Shown: positions 1 through 5,526 of the stretch, piece by piece
Position numbering within the stretch: the stretch's first letter is position 1
Layout: each line of letters begins with the position of its first letter
Source of the DNA: Bacteroidales bacterium
GTDB lineage: Bacteria > Bacteroidota > Bacteroidia > Bacteroidales > UBA932
Assembly: GCA_017631875.1 (NCBI GenBank)
Contig: JAGBSL010000050.1
Span: 1 to 6,183 of the forward strand
Reading direction: 5' to 3'
Length of the DNA stretch: 6,183 nt
Made by a program: the position numbers and the translations under genes
Notes under the pieces: model-generated
Seen by the model: the letters and a program-made list of their open reading frames with translations, nothing else
What the model was told of the DNA's origin: nothing
Databases searched by the model: none

Positions 1-6
1 AAAGAT

Positions 7-1677
7 ATGGAAGAGGTAAACAAGGAAGTCGTTGAGACCAGAAATCTCAACTTTTTGGAGGAGATCATCGAGGCTGATCTCGCAAGCGGCAAGTGTGAAT
101 CGGTAATGACCCGTTTCCCGCCTGAGCCAAACGGATACCTTCACATCGGACATGCGAAGAGTATCTGCATCAATTTCGGACTCGCAAAGAAATACGGCGG
201 AAAGACAAACCTCCGCTTCGACGATACAAACCCTGTAAAGGAGGACACCGAGTACGTAGACTCTATCAAGGAGGACATCAAGTGGCTCGGTTTCGAGTGG
301 GAGAACGAGCGTTATGCTTCCGACTACTTCGATCAGCTCTATGAGTGGGCTGAGGAGCTCATCAAGAAGGGTCTTGCATACGTAGACGACCAGACTCAGG
401 AGGAAATCCGTGCAGGTCGTGGTACAGTACAGGTGCCTGGAACAGAGAGCCCATACCGCAACCGCAGCGTAGAGGAGAACCTCCAGCTGTTCCGCGAGAT
501 GCGTGACGGAAAGTATGCAGAAGGCGAGAAGGTGCTCCGTGCAAAGATCGACATGGCGCATCCTAACATGCTCTTCCGCGACCCTCTCCTTTACCGTATC
601 CTCCACGCACACCACCACAGAACAGGTGACAAGTGGTGCATCTATCCGATGTATGACTACGCCCACGGCCAGTCAGACTCCATCGAGAACATCACACATT
701 CGATCTGTACACTCGAGTTCGACGTACACCGTCCTCTCTACGACTGGTTCATCGAGAAGCTCGGCATCTTCCCGTCACATCAGTATGAGTTCGCAAGACT
801 CAACCTCACATATACAGTGATGTCAAAGCGCAAGCTCCTCGAGCTTGTGAAGAACAACTTCGTAAGCGGCTGGGACGACCCTCGTATGCCAACCATCTGC
901 GGTATCCGTCGTCGCGGCTACACACCTGAGTCTATCCGCATGTTCGCTGAGAAGGTGGGTGTTGCAAAGCGCGAGCAGCTCATCGACCTCCAGCTCATGG
1001 AGTGGTGCGTTCGCCAGGACCTCAATGAGCGCTCGAACCGCTACATGGTGGTTCAGGATCCAGTTAAGCTCACAATCACTAACTGGGAGCCAGGTAAGGT
1101 GGAGTGGTTCGATGCACCTCTCAATCCAGCTGATCCTGAAGGACCGTCACGTAAGATTCCATTTACAGGTGAGGTTTACATCGAGAGAAACGACTTCATG
1201 GAGGAGCCGCCTAAGAAGTACTTCCGTCTCAAGCCGGACGGAGAGGTGCGCCTCAAGTATACATACATCGTGAAGTGCCAGGAGGTAGTCAAGGACGCTG
1301 AGGGCAACATCATTGAGATCAAGTGTACATACGATCCTACATCTAAGCCGGGAGCAGGCGAGTGGAGATCAGTAAAGGGTACAATCCACTGGGTGTCTAC
1401 AGAGCACGCCAAGGAGCTTGAACTCAGACTTTATGACAAGCTCTTCACTGAGGCTCAGATGGGTCAGATTCCTGAGGGACAGGACTACAAGAGCTATCTC
1501 AACCCAGAGTCACTCGTCGTGGCAAAGGGATATGCAGAGCCAGCCCTCCTCGAGGACAACTCAGGCATTGCGGTTCAGTTCGAGCGTGTGGGATACTTCT
1601 TCAAGGATCCGGACTCGACACCAGACCACTTCGTATTCAATAAGACTACGGCTTTGAAGGATAGCTTCAAGTTTTAA
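7..1677 (+). CDS. glnS: Glutaminyl-tRNA synthetase (GlnRS)
   Basis: This cytoplasmic class I aminoacyl-tRNA synthetase charges tRNA-Gln with glutamine using ATP. The 556-residue product is full length for bacterial GlnRS. The ATP-binding signature PPEPNGYLHIGHAKS lies at residues 38-52 with HIGH at 46-49, and the KMSKS-equivalent VMSKR is at 271-275. The catalytic Rossmann-type core covers about residues 30-340, and the beta-barrel anticodon-binding region runs from about 345 to the C terminus. The ATG at 7 gives a natural N terminus a short distance before the core; only six bases precede it, so the promoter is outside the window. Leucine codons are dominated by CTC and the codon bias looks stronger than in the other genes, as expected for a highly expressed housekeeping gene. 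It converges on the LytTR/NAGPA-like operon and is followed by hairpins likely to end transcription. Identification is secure. Confidence 0.98.
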   Translation: MEEVNKEVVETRNLNFLEEIIEADLASGKCESVMTRFPPEPNGYLHIGHAKSICINFGLAKKYGGKTNLRFDDTNPVKEDTEYVDSIKEDIKWLGFEWENERYASDYFDQLYEWAEELIKKGLAYVDDQTQEEIRAGRGTVQVPGTESPYRNRSVEENLQLFREMRDGKYAEGEKVLRAKIDMAHPNMLFRDPLLYRILHAHHHRTGDKWCIYPMYDYAHGQSDSIENITHSICTLEFDVHRPLYDWFIEKLGIFPSHQYEFARLNLTYTVMSKRKLLELVKNNFVSGWDDPRMPTICGIRRRGYTPESIRMFAEKVGVAKREQLIDLQLMEWCVRQDLNERSNRYMVVQDPVKLTITNWEPGKVEWFDAPLNPADPEGPSRKIPFTGEVYIERNDFMEEPPKKYFRLKPDGEVRLKYTYIVKCQEVVKDAEGNIIEIKCTYDPTSKPGAGEWRSVKGTIHWVSTEHAKELELRLYDKLFTEAQMGQIPEGQDYKSYLNPESLVVAKGYAEPALLEDNSGIAVQFERVGYFFKDPDSTPDHFVFNKTTALKDSFKF

Positions 1678-1743
1678 GAGTCAATAAAATACATCATAAG
1701 GCCATGCGCCTCCATAAGATCCTTCCCACTTGCGCTGTTCACT

Positions 1744-1766
1744 GGGAACCTCCACAGGAGGTTCCC
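1744..1766 (+). terminator. Probable glnS terminator hairpin
   Basis: A perfect 10-bp stem (GGGAACCTCC at 1744-1753, GGAGGTTCCC at 1757-1766) closes a three-base ACA loop 66 bp after the glnS stop and is followed by TTTA. The stem is strong but the T-tract is short, so it may work by pausing or with Rho. It sits inside the 23-bp inverted repeat and could act in both directions. Confidence 0.6.
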
Positions 1767-1781
1767 TTTATCGTTCACGAC

Positions 1782-1796
1782 CTCCCTTTTCGGGAG
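1782..1796. repeat. Small inner hairpin
   Basis: CTCCC (1782-1786) and GGGAG (1792-1796) form a 5-bp stem around a TTTTC loop. It is the second inner arm of the 131-bp inverted-repeat element and forms a three-way branch with the hairpin at 1744-1766. It is short and would be unremarkable elsewhere. Confidence 0.5.
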
Positions 1797-1839
1797 CCAA
1801 TGTCTTATGGAGGCGCATGGCCTTATTTATATGCTTAGA

Positions 1840-1912
1840 GTCATGCTGCAGCATGACGACCGGTCCGGGTAGGACCGAAATACCCCACAGGGGTGATATG
1901 CGATAGCATATC
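1840..1912. repeat. Cluster of four consecutive hairpins (REP-like), 3' of the minus-strand operon
   Basis: Four perfect hairpins follow one another: 1840-1857 (an 18-bp palindrome, 7-bp stem around TGCA), 1861-1877 (CGGTCC/GGACCG, loop GGGTA), 1882-1894 (ACCCC/GGGGT, loop ACA) and 1895-1912 (GATATGC/GCATATC, loop GATA). The last ends six bases from the stop codon of the minus-strand gene. The cluster is therefore likely to form the 3' end of that transcript and to terminate or stabilise it. The second hairpin is nearly identical to the one repeated at 3155-3171 and 3205-3221, which suggests a dispersed intergenic repeat family. Confidence 0.75.
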
Positions 1913-1918
1913 GGGGGT

Positions 1919-2785
1919 TTAATAATTTTTCCAGACAACGAGTTCGTGCGGTTTGTCGTCGATGTAGTGGCCGTGGGATGTGCCGTCTTCTGTGCGGTAG
2001 AAGAGGTTTGGCTGACTGCCTCCGGTGACATAGATTGCGTCGGTGAAGCCGTATTCGATCAGTGCATCAGCGAAACCGTAAAGGGTCTCTGGATTTACAG
2101 TCTCGATGAAGAACATTTCGCCGGCGCGGTTCCTGGCGTATGCGCAGCGGGTGACCTTTCCCTTGAGAATGAACTGCTCGTCGCATATAGTTCCTGCTGA
2201 AAGAAGGGCCATCTGGCGGAACATTGAACCTCCGTTTTCCAGTACATGATTGAATATCTTCTGGTTTCGGTCTACTCCTATCTGGGCATTGCCGTCAACA
2301 ATCGCCATGAATCCGGCTCTCCAGTTGCTCTTTTCCAATACCTCTCCATCTACGATGAAGTCTCCGATGATCTCCTTTCTGTCGTTAACGAGCTTGTAGT
2401 CGGAACTTCTTGTGATAAGATATATTGTCGAGTCTGTATAGTCAGGAACAGTATCAGCAAAATGGGCCTTGAGACCTTCCAGCTTATATATCTTAAGTGT
2501 TACTCCCATCGATTCGTCAGAAAGCGGAGTGACTCCGGCATTGCCTTTCATGGGGCTCGCTAGGGCAGCAATGACCTCATCAGCAGTGCGCGACTGCACG
2601 AATTCCCTGCTATGGAGAATGTGTCTGCCGACATAGAACATGACCAGCAATGCCAGCATGCATGCAAGCACAAAAGCGGTGATCTTCCATCTTTTTGTGT
2701 TACCGGGCTTCTTTGACGGATGCCAGTCCGAACCGCCGATAATAACAACATCGTCGTCTGATATGTATTCCTTTTCCTTACTCAT
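1919..2785 (-). CDS. Single-pass membrane protein with a phosphodiester glycosidase (NAGPA)-like domain
   Basis: The 288-residue product has a hydrophilic N-terminal tail (1-34, with an acidic SDDD patch), one membrane segment (about 35-52) and a large domain that should face the periplasm. Residues about 120-288 resemble the NAGPA/DUF2233 fold: a basic strand (TRCAYARNR, 212-220), a FIETVNPETLYGFADALIEYGF stretch (226-247, broken here only for description) like the family's LxELAxLLxxLG helix, then IYVTGGSQPNLFYR (251-264) where members usually have LNLDGGGSS. The usual aspartate of DGGGS is replaced (VTGGS), so it may be non-catalytic. ATG at 2785 is chosen over an upstream GTG at 2794; its ATGAGTAA overlaps the end of the LytTR gene by 8 bp, which suggests translational coupling. 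Family assignment is by eye; the operon partnership suggests a sensor or regulator of the LytTR protein (inference). Confidence 0.75.
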   Translation of the reverse strand: MSKEKEYISDDDVVIIGGSDWHPSKKPGNTKRWKITAFVLACMLALLVMFYVGRHILHSREFVQSRTADEVIAALASPMKGNAGVTPLSDESMGVTLKIYKLEGLKAHFADTVPDYTDSTIYLITRSSDYKLVNDRKEIIGDFIVDGEVLEKSNWRAGFMAIVDGNAQIGVDRNQKIFNHVLENGGSMFRQMALLSAGTICDEQFILKGKVTRCAYARNRAGEMFFIETVNPETLYGFADALIEYGFTDAIYVTGGSQPNLFYRTEDGTSHGHYIDDKPHELVVWKNY

Positions 2786-3143
2786 ATAGGTCACGTGTCA
2801 TATCCTTAAGTTTGTTAAGAGCATCTTGTGATGCGTGCAGCTTGATCTGCTGCGGCGTAGCTCTGTCGTAGAGTACCATATCTCCCTGTACAGGGTTTAT
2901 AAGATATAAGTATGCCAGATTGACGATGAAACTTCGTCCTACCGATATGAAGACAGGCTTTTCCGCCCTCATCTGCTCGTTGATTATCGCAATGAACTTC
3001 TGTCTGTTGAACCACAGCTGTTGCTTGAAGCCTCCGGCGAGGTACATGCAGCAGTAGTTGCCTTCCGCTTCAACATAGATGATGTCGGAAGATCGCACCT
3101 TGATAAGTTCGGTGCTGCCGTTATGGATCAACAGTTCTTTCAT
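2778..3143 (-). CDS. Stand-alone LytTR-family DNA-binding regulator
   Basis: This 121-residue protein is almost entirely one LytTR domain (about residues 5-116), the DNA-binding module of AgrA/LytR-type response regulators. Visible hallmarks are the IIYVEAEGNYC strand (21-31), FISVGRSFIVNLAYL (65-79), and a C-terminal LHASQDALNKLK segment (102-113). No receiver domain is present, and there is no room for one before the ATG at 3143, so it cannot be controlled by ordinary phosphotransfer. It is the first gene of a minus-strand operon; its TAA overlaps the start of the membrane gene. Stand-alone LytTR proteins encoded with a membrane protein are known as LytTR regulatory systems, where the membrane protein restrains the regulator. 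Likely targets are its own divergent upstream region and perhaps creD (inference). The start lies at the edge of a 50-bp duplication and is preceded by A/T-rich sequence without a Shine-Dalgarno. Confidence 0.92.
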   Translation of the reverse strand: MKELLIHNGSTELIKVRSSDIIYVEAEGNYCCMYLAGGFKQQLWFNRQKFIAIINEQMRAEKPVFISVGRSFIVNLAYLYLINPVQGDMVLYDRATPQQIKLHASQDALNKLKDMTRDLYE

Positions 3144-3193
3144 ATATAATATATCGGTCCTATCCGGACCGGGCCAAAAGTTCTTCGAGCCAT
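3140..3193 (-). other. Possible 17-residue upstream ORF in the LytTR leader
   Basis: The 50-bp duplication copies the LytTR start codon and its A/T-rich leader, so a second ATG in identical upstream context lies at 3193. It opens a reading frame for MARRTFGPVRIGPIYYI, whose TGA overlaps the true LytTR start as ATGA. It could be a translated, coupled leader peptide or merely a by-product of the duplication. Nothing shows that it is expressed. Confidence 0.3.
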
Positions 3194-3240
3194 ATATAAT
3201 ATATCGGTCCTATCCGGACCGGGCCAAAAGTTCTTCGAGC
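3141..3240. repeat. Perfect 50-bp tandem duplication between the LytTR gene and creD
   Basis: Bases 3141-3190 and 3191-3240 are identical over all 50 positions. Each unit contains, on the + strand, an A/T-rich CATATATAATATAT block, a 17-bp hairpin (CGGTCC-TATCC-GGACCG, at 3155-3171 and 3205-3221), GGCCAAAAG, and TTCTTCGAGC. Read on the minus strand, the repeats fill the leader of the LytTR mRNA and end exactly at its ATG. The exact identity suggests recent duplication or assembly error. Repeats of this kind could alter by slippage and so vary expression of the operon; they may also be regulator binding sites (inference). Confidence 0.95.
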
Positions 3241-3249
3241 CTTTTGGCC
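3222..3249. repeat. Inverted repeat at the promoter-side edge of the duplication
   Basis: GGCCAAAAG (3222-3230) and CTTTTGGCC (3241-3249) form a perfect 9-bp stem around a 10-base loop. In the minus-strand transcript the segment complementary to 3241-3249 comes first and can pair with the matching segment of the distal unit (3222-3230) or, alternatively, with the identical copy in the unit next to the start codon (3172-3180). The leader could thus adopt two mutually exclusive folds. Confidence 0.7.
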
Positions 3250-3253
3250 TGGG

Positions 3254-3284
3254 CAAATATACTAAAAAAAATAATCCACGAAAA
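3254..3284 (-). promoter_or_regulatory. Predicted Bacteroidetes-type promoter of the LytTR operon
   Basis: On the minus strand, TATATTTG (complement of 3254-3261) is a full match to the Bacteroidetes -7 box TANNTTTG. TTTT (complement of 3281-3284) lies 19 bases upstream, close to the -33 TTTG element, at normal spacing. Transcription would start near 3247-3249, giving a leader of about 105 bases made of the hairpin and both 50-bp repeats. It is predicted from motif and spacing only. Confidence 0.55.
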
Positions 3285-3396
3285 GGCCCCTTTCGTCAAG
3301 CGCAGAGGGCACTTCGTAAATGGGGCTGAAAATCGCTTGTCAGGCTCGCCACGATTCCACAAATTTGTCCCAGAAAACACTTTAAAACAACAAATT

Positions 3397-4653
3397 ATGG
3401 AATCAGAAAACAAAACCAGAAAGAGAAACAGCGTCCTTTGGAAAGGCTGTTTCGTGCTGCTTGTCGCACTCGTACTTCAGATCCCTATCCTTATGGTAAG
3501 GGGAGTCGTAAATGACAGGAAGGAACTCTCCAACGAGGTCGAATATGAAGTGTCGAACTCATGGGGAGGAATACTGTCCATCAATTCTCCAGAGCTGATC
3601 GTTCCTTACTCTAATCTGACGCAGAAAGACGGCAAAACTTATAAGGAGAAGCTGGAACAGAAGATTCAGTCTTCAGAAATCACGATTGACAGTGATGTCG
3701 ATACGGAGATACTGCACAGATCGATTTATGATGTTCCTGTATATCGTGCCGATATGACTATTTCAGGTAAGATGACTGTAGATCAAAGCTTTATCAAGAA
3801 TAGTGAGGGTGAGATCAGACTCTCGCTACCTATTGCAAAGGCAAAGGGTGTGGAAGGAAGACCAATCGCTGTCGTTGCTGGCAAGGAATATCCTTTTAAG
3901 GCTCAGGATAAGCTGCTTGTTGCTGTCTTGCCTAAAGAAGTCGTATCTGCTGCTCCAGAACTGTCTTATACTATCCGGCTCAAGTCAAAAGGAATGGACA
4001 AGGTACGTTTCTATCCGGGCAATGCAGCTATTTATAATGTAAATATGAAATCTGATTACCCTTCACCTGGTTTTAAAGGGGATTATCTCCCGGTGGAAAG
4101 AAATGTCAGTGATACAGGCTTTGACGCCAAGTGGATTGTGACAGATCTTAATACGGTATCAGCAACCGGTTCATACATCGATGTGGAGCTTATTGTCCCT
4201 GCAAGCCAATATCAGCAGACTGAACGCGCCATGAAGTATTCATTCCTTATCATCCTGCTGGTCTTCGTGGCAATCTACCTTGTCGAGTCGATAACCCGCT
4301 GCAAGATCAACATCGTCCAATATATCGTTACAGGATTGTCCCTCTGTCTGTTCTATCTGCTTCTCCTGTCGATAAGTGAGTTCCTCTCGTTCGGACTTTC
4401 ATATGCCATTGCAGCAGTAATGACCACAGGAGCGCTTGGAGCATATTTCTACGGTTTCCTCAAGTCCAAGTTTGCTCTGACATTCACAGGAGCTGTAGCC
4501 GCCCTTTATGTATTTATATACGTCCTTCTGCAGATGGAGACAGGTTCGCTCCTCGCTGGAACCCTCGCTCTCTTCCTCATCCTCAGCGTGATCATGTACT
4601 TCACCCGTCGTGCAGACCTCTTCGACCGCCCTTCCGGACCTGTGATCGAATAG
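3397..4653 (+). CDS. creD: CreD family inner-membrane protein
   Basis: The product, 418 residues from the chosen start, has the CreD architecture: one N-terminal membrane segment (about 17-35), a large extracytoplasmic region (about 40-278), and five membrane segments packed at the C terminus (about 280-298, 306-326, 330-350, 358-378, 384-402). Family-like stretches include EVSNSWGG (51-58) followed by SPELIVPY (64-71), SIYDVPVYRADM (109-120), and the ending YVLLQMETGSLLAG then VIMYFTRRADLF. In enterobacteria CreD belongs to the CreBC regulon and affects envelope integrity and beta-lactam and colicin responses; its biochemical role is unknown. The frame is open back to 3079, but that extension runs through the tandem repeats and antisense to the LytTR gene, so the ATG at 3397, after an A-rich leader and giving the usual N terminus, is preferred. 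It diverges from the LytTR operon. No convincing promoter of its own was found in 3250-3396. Confidence 0.93.
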   Translation: MESENKTRKRNSVLWKGCFVLLVALVLQIPILMVRGVVNDRKELSNEVEYEVSNSWGGILSINSPELIVPYSNLTQKDGKTYKEKLEQKIQSSEITIDSDVDTEILHRSIYDVPVYRADMTISGKMTVDQSFIKNSEGEIRLSLPIAKAKGVEGRPIAVVAGKEYPFKAQDKLLVAVLPKEVVSAAPELSYTIRLKSKGMDKVRFYPGNAAIYNVNMKSDYPSPGFKGDYLPVERNVSDTGFDAKWIVTDLNTVSATGSYIDVELIVPASQYQQTERAMKYSFLIILLVFVAIYLVESITRCKINIVQYIVTGLSLCLFYLLLLSISEFLSFGLSYAIAAVMTTGALGAYFYGFLKSKFALTFTGAVAALYVFIYVLLQMETGSLLAGTLALFLILSVIMYFTRRADLFDRPSGPVIE

Positions 4654-4662
4654 TTATCTGGA

Positions 4663-4697
4663 TTTTGGGCACAAAATCAAGCTTTTTGTGCCCAAAA
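4663..4697 (+). terminator. Strong hairpin after creD, probable terminator
   Basis: TTTTGGGCACAAAA (4663-4676) and TTTTGTGCCCAAAA (4684-4697) form a perfect 14-bp stem with a seven-base loop, beginning nine bases after the creD stop codon. The A/T ends and G/C centre resemble an intrinsic terminator, though the following bases (CCTAAACAT) are not T-rich. It likely separates creD from the downstream gene, at least partly. Confidence 0.7.
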
Positions 4698-4717
4698 CCT
4701 AAACATATCCCCATAAC

Positions 4718-4744
4718 GGGAACGAAATCGCAGAATCTGTTCCC
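4718..4744. repeat. Short inverted repeat upstream of the YkuD_2-like gene
   Basis: GGGAAC (4718-4723) and GTTCCC (4739-4744) are inverted around a 15-base spacer and end six bases before the ATG at 4751. It could be an operator or a leader hairpin affecting translation, but a six-base match in an intergenic space can also arise by chance. Confidence 0.35.
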
Positions 4745-4750
4745 AAACAT

Positions 4751-5332
4751 ATGTTGAATTTATTTACAAAAATAAAGATGAGACATTGCGAAAAGAAGCA
4801 CATCCTTGCCACAATTGCCATCACCGGGATAGCGCTATTGGTTTACAACCTGAGGCCGGTTGACATCAAGTCAAAGGCAGCCGAACTGGAAGCGTACTGC
4901 AAAACGAAGGGTTATAATGCGGATTATGGAATCCTTGTGGACTATGGGCGGAATTCATTGCAGAAACGCCTCTTCGTGTACGACTTCAACAACGACAAGG
5001 TTGTAATGAGCTCATTGGCCGGACATGGATCGGGAGGGAACAGCACATTCTTCAGGGCTGACTTCAGCAATGCATGCGGCAGCCATTGCTCTTCATTGGG
5101 ACATTACAGGATCGGTATAGAGCGTAGAATGTACAACAGACCCATCATGGCATTCGAGCTGGACGGCCTTGACAAGACCAACAGCAATGCACGCCCACGA
5201 GGAATTCTGATACATGCAGGAGTCGGTCCCCTAAGCTGGGGATGCATAAGTCTTCCTTTTACAAGATACGAACAGCTGTCAGGTATCTTGGAGGGATTAC
5301 CCAAAAATGTCATAGTGTGGGCCTATGCCTGA
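4751..5332 (+). CDS. Membrane-anchored L,D-transpeptidase-like protein (YkuD_2 family)
   Basis: The 193-residue product has a basic N terminus, a membrane anchor or signal (about 17-33) and a compact periplasmic domain. It carries the order of motifs typical of the murein L,D-transpeptidase YkuD_2 family: AYCKTKGYNADYGILVDY (48-65), RLFVYDF (73-79), GHGSGG (91-96), FSNACGSHCSSLGHYRIG (105-122), DGLDKTNSNARPRG (138-151), then IHAG (154-157) and SWGC (162-165). His155 and Cys165 are the probable catalytic pair; L,D-transpeptidases use a cysteine to form 3-3 peptidoglycan cross-links or attach proteins to the wall. The H-to-C spacing of ten is short compared with the classical HX14-17[ST]HGC motif, so substrate and activity are uncertain. 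The ATG at 4751 gives the longest form; ATG at 4778 (residue 10), behind AAAAATAAAG, is equally plausible and keeps the anchor. Confidence 0.85.
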   Translation: MLNLFTKIKMRHCEKKHILATIAITGIALLVYNLRPVDIKSKAAELEAYCKTKGYNADYGILVDYGRNSLQKRLFVYDFNNDKVVMSSLAGHGSGGNSTFFRADFSNACGSHCSSLGHYRIGIERRMYNRPIMAFELDGLDKTNSNARPRGILIHAGVGPLSWGCISLPFTRYEQLSGILEGLPKNVIVWAYA

Positions 5333-5376
5333 TTACATTTTTGACATCACGACATTAACACTAAAAGATCACACTT

Positions 5377-5508
5377 ATGAAATACAGCTATAATGCTGTC
5401 AATCTTGACATGGGTAGATGGGGATACGGTTGGATCGGCAAGAGGACCCTCAGTACGTGGGCGATAGTTTTCAGGCACTGGCAGACAAACTGGATATATT
5501 GTAAATAA
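5377..5508 (+). CDS. Doubtful small ORF, 43 residues
   Basis: An ATG at 5377 opens 43 codons ending TAA, starting 44 bp after the YkuD_2-like gene and stopping 18 bp before the next gene. The product is basic and very rich in aromatic residues: five tryptophans and four tyrosines, including GRWGYGWIGKR at 13-23. It is not recognised. The GRW context faintly recalls RHS-repeat proteins but is too short to judge. It fills an otherwise empty 194-bp gap between two same-strand genes, so it may be a true small gene, a decayed fragment, or chance. Confidence 0.3.
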   Translation: MKYSYNAVNLDMGRWGYGWIGKRTLSTWAIVFRHWQTNWIYCK

Positions 5509-5526
5509 ATATAAAAGTAATGGCGT

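Larger units (their letters stand above)
1696..1826. repeat. 131-bp element bounded by a perfect 23-bp inverted repeat
   Basis: The arms at 1696-1718 and 1804-1826 are exact reverse complements over 23 bp. Between them lie two further hairpins, at 1744-1766 and 1782-1796. As RNA from either strand this would fold into one long stem closing a multi-branched loop. It lies between the convergent glnS and minus-strand operon. It could be a bidirectional terminator, a structured 3' RNA, or a small MITE-like or REP-like mobile element. No clear target-site duplication is visible outside the arms, so mobility is not shown. Confidence 0.85.

Noticed and set aside
503..1657. Open frames inside glnS in other frames and on the minus strand
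   Set aside because: Serine/threonine-rich or low-complexity translations caused by the strong codon bias of glnS; glnS itself is unmistakable.
1946..2563. Two plus-strand open frames (1946-2200 and 2246-2563) opposite the NAGPA-like gene
   Set aside because: They are antisense to a better-supported gene and their products show no domain-like pattern.
2786..2794. GTG start for the NAGPA-like gene
   Set aside because: It adds only three residues; the ATG at 2785 is a stronger start codon and gives the common ATGA-type overlap with the preceding gene.
3141..3240. CRISPR-like repeat
   Set aside because: Only two units, directly abutting, with no spacer between them and no cas genes nearby.
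3317..3324. TAAATGGG as a creD -7 promoter box
   Set aside because: It matches only part of TANNTTTG and its upstream TTCG is a weak -33 element, so it is not convincing.
3079..3396. Upstream extension of the creD reading frame by 106 codons
   Set aside because: It runs antisense through the LytTR start and the 50-bp repeats and adds sequence unlike the CreD N terminus; the ATG at 3397 gives the expected start just before the first membrane segment.
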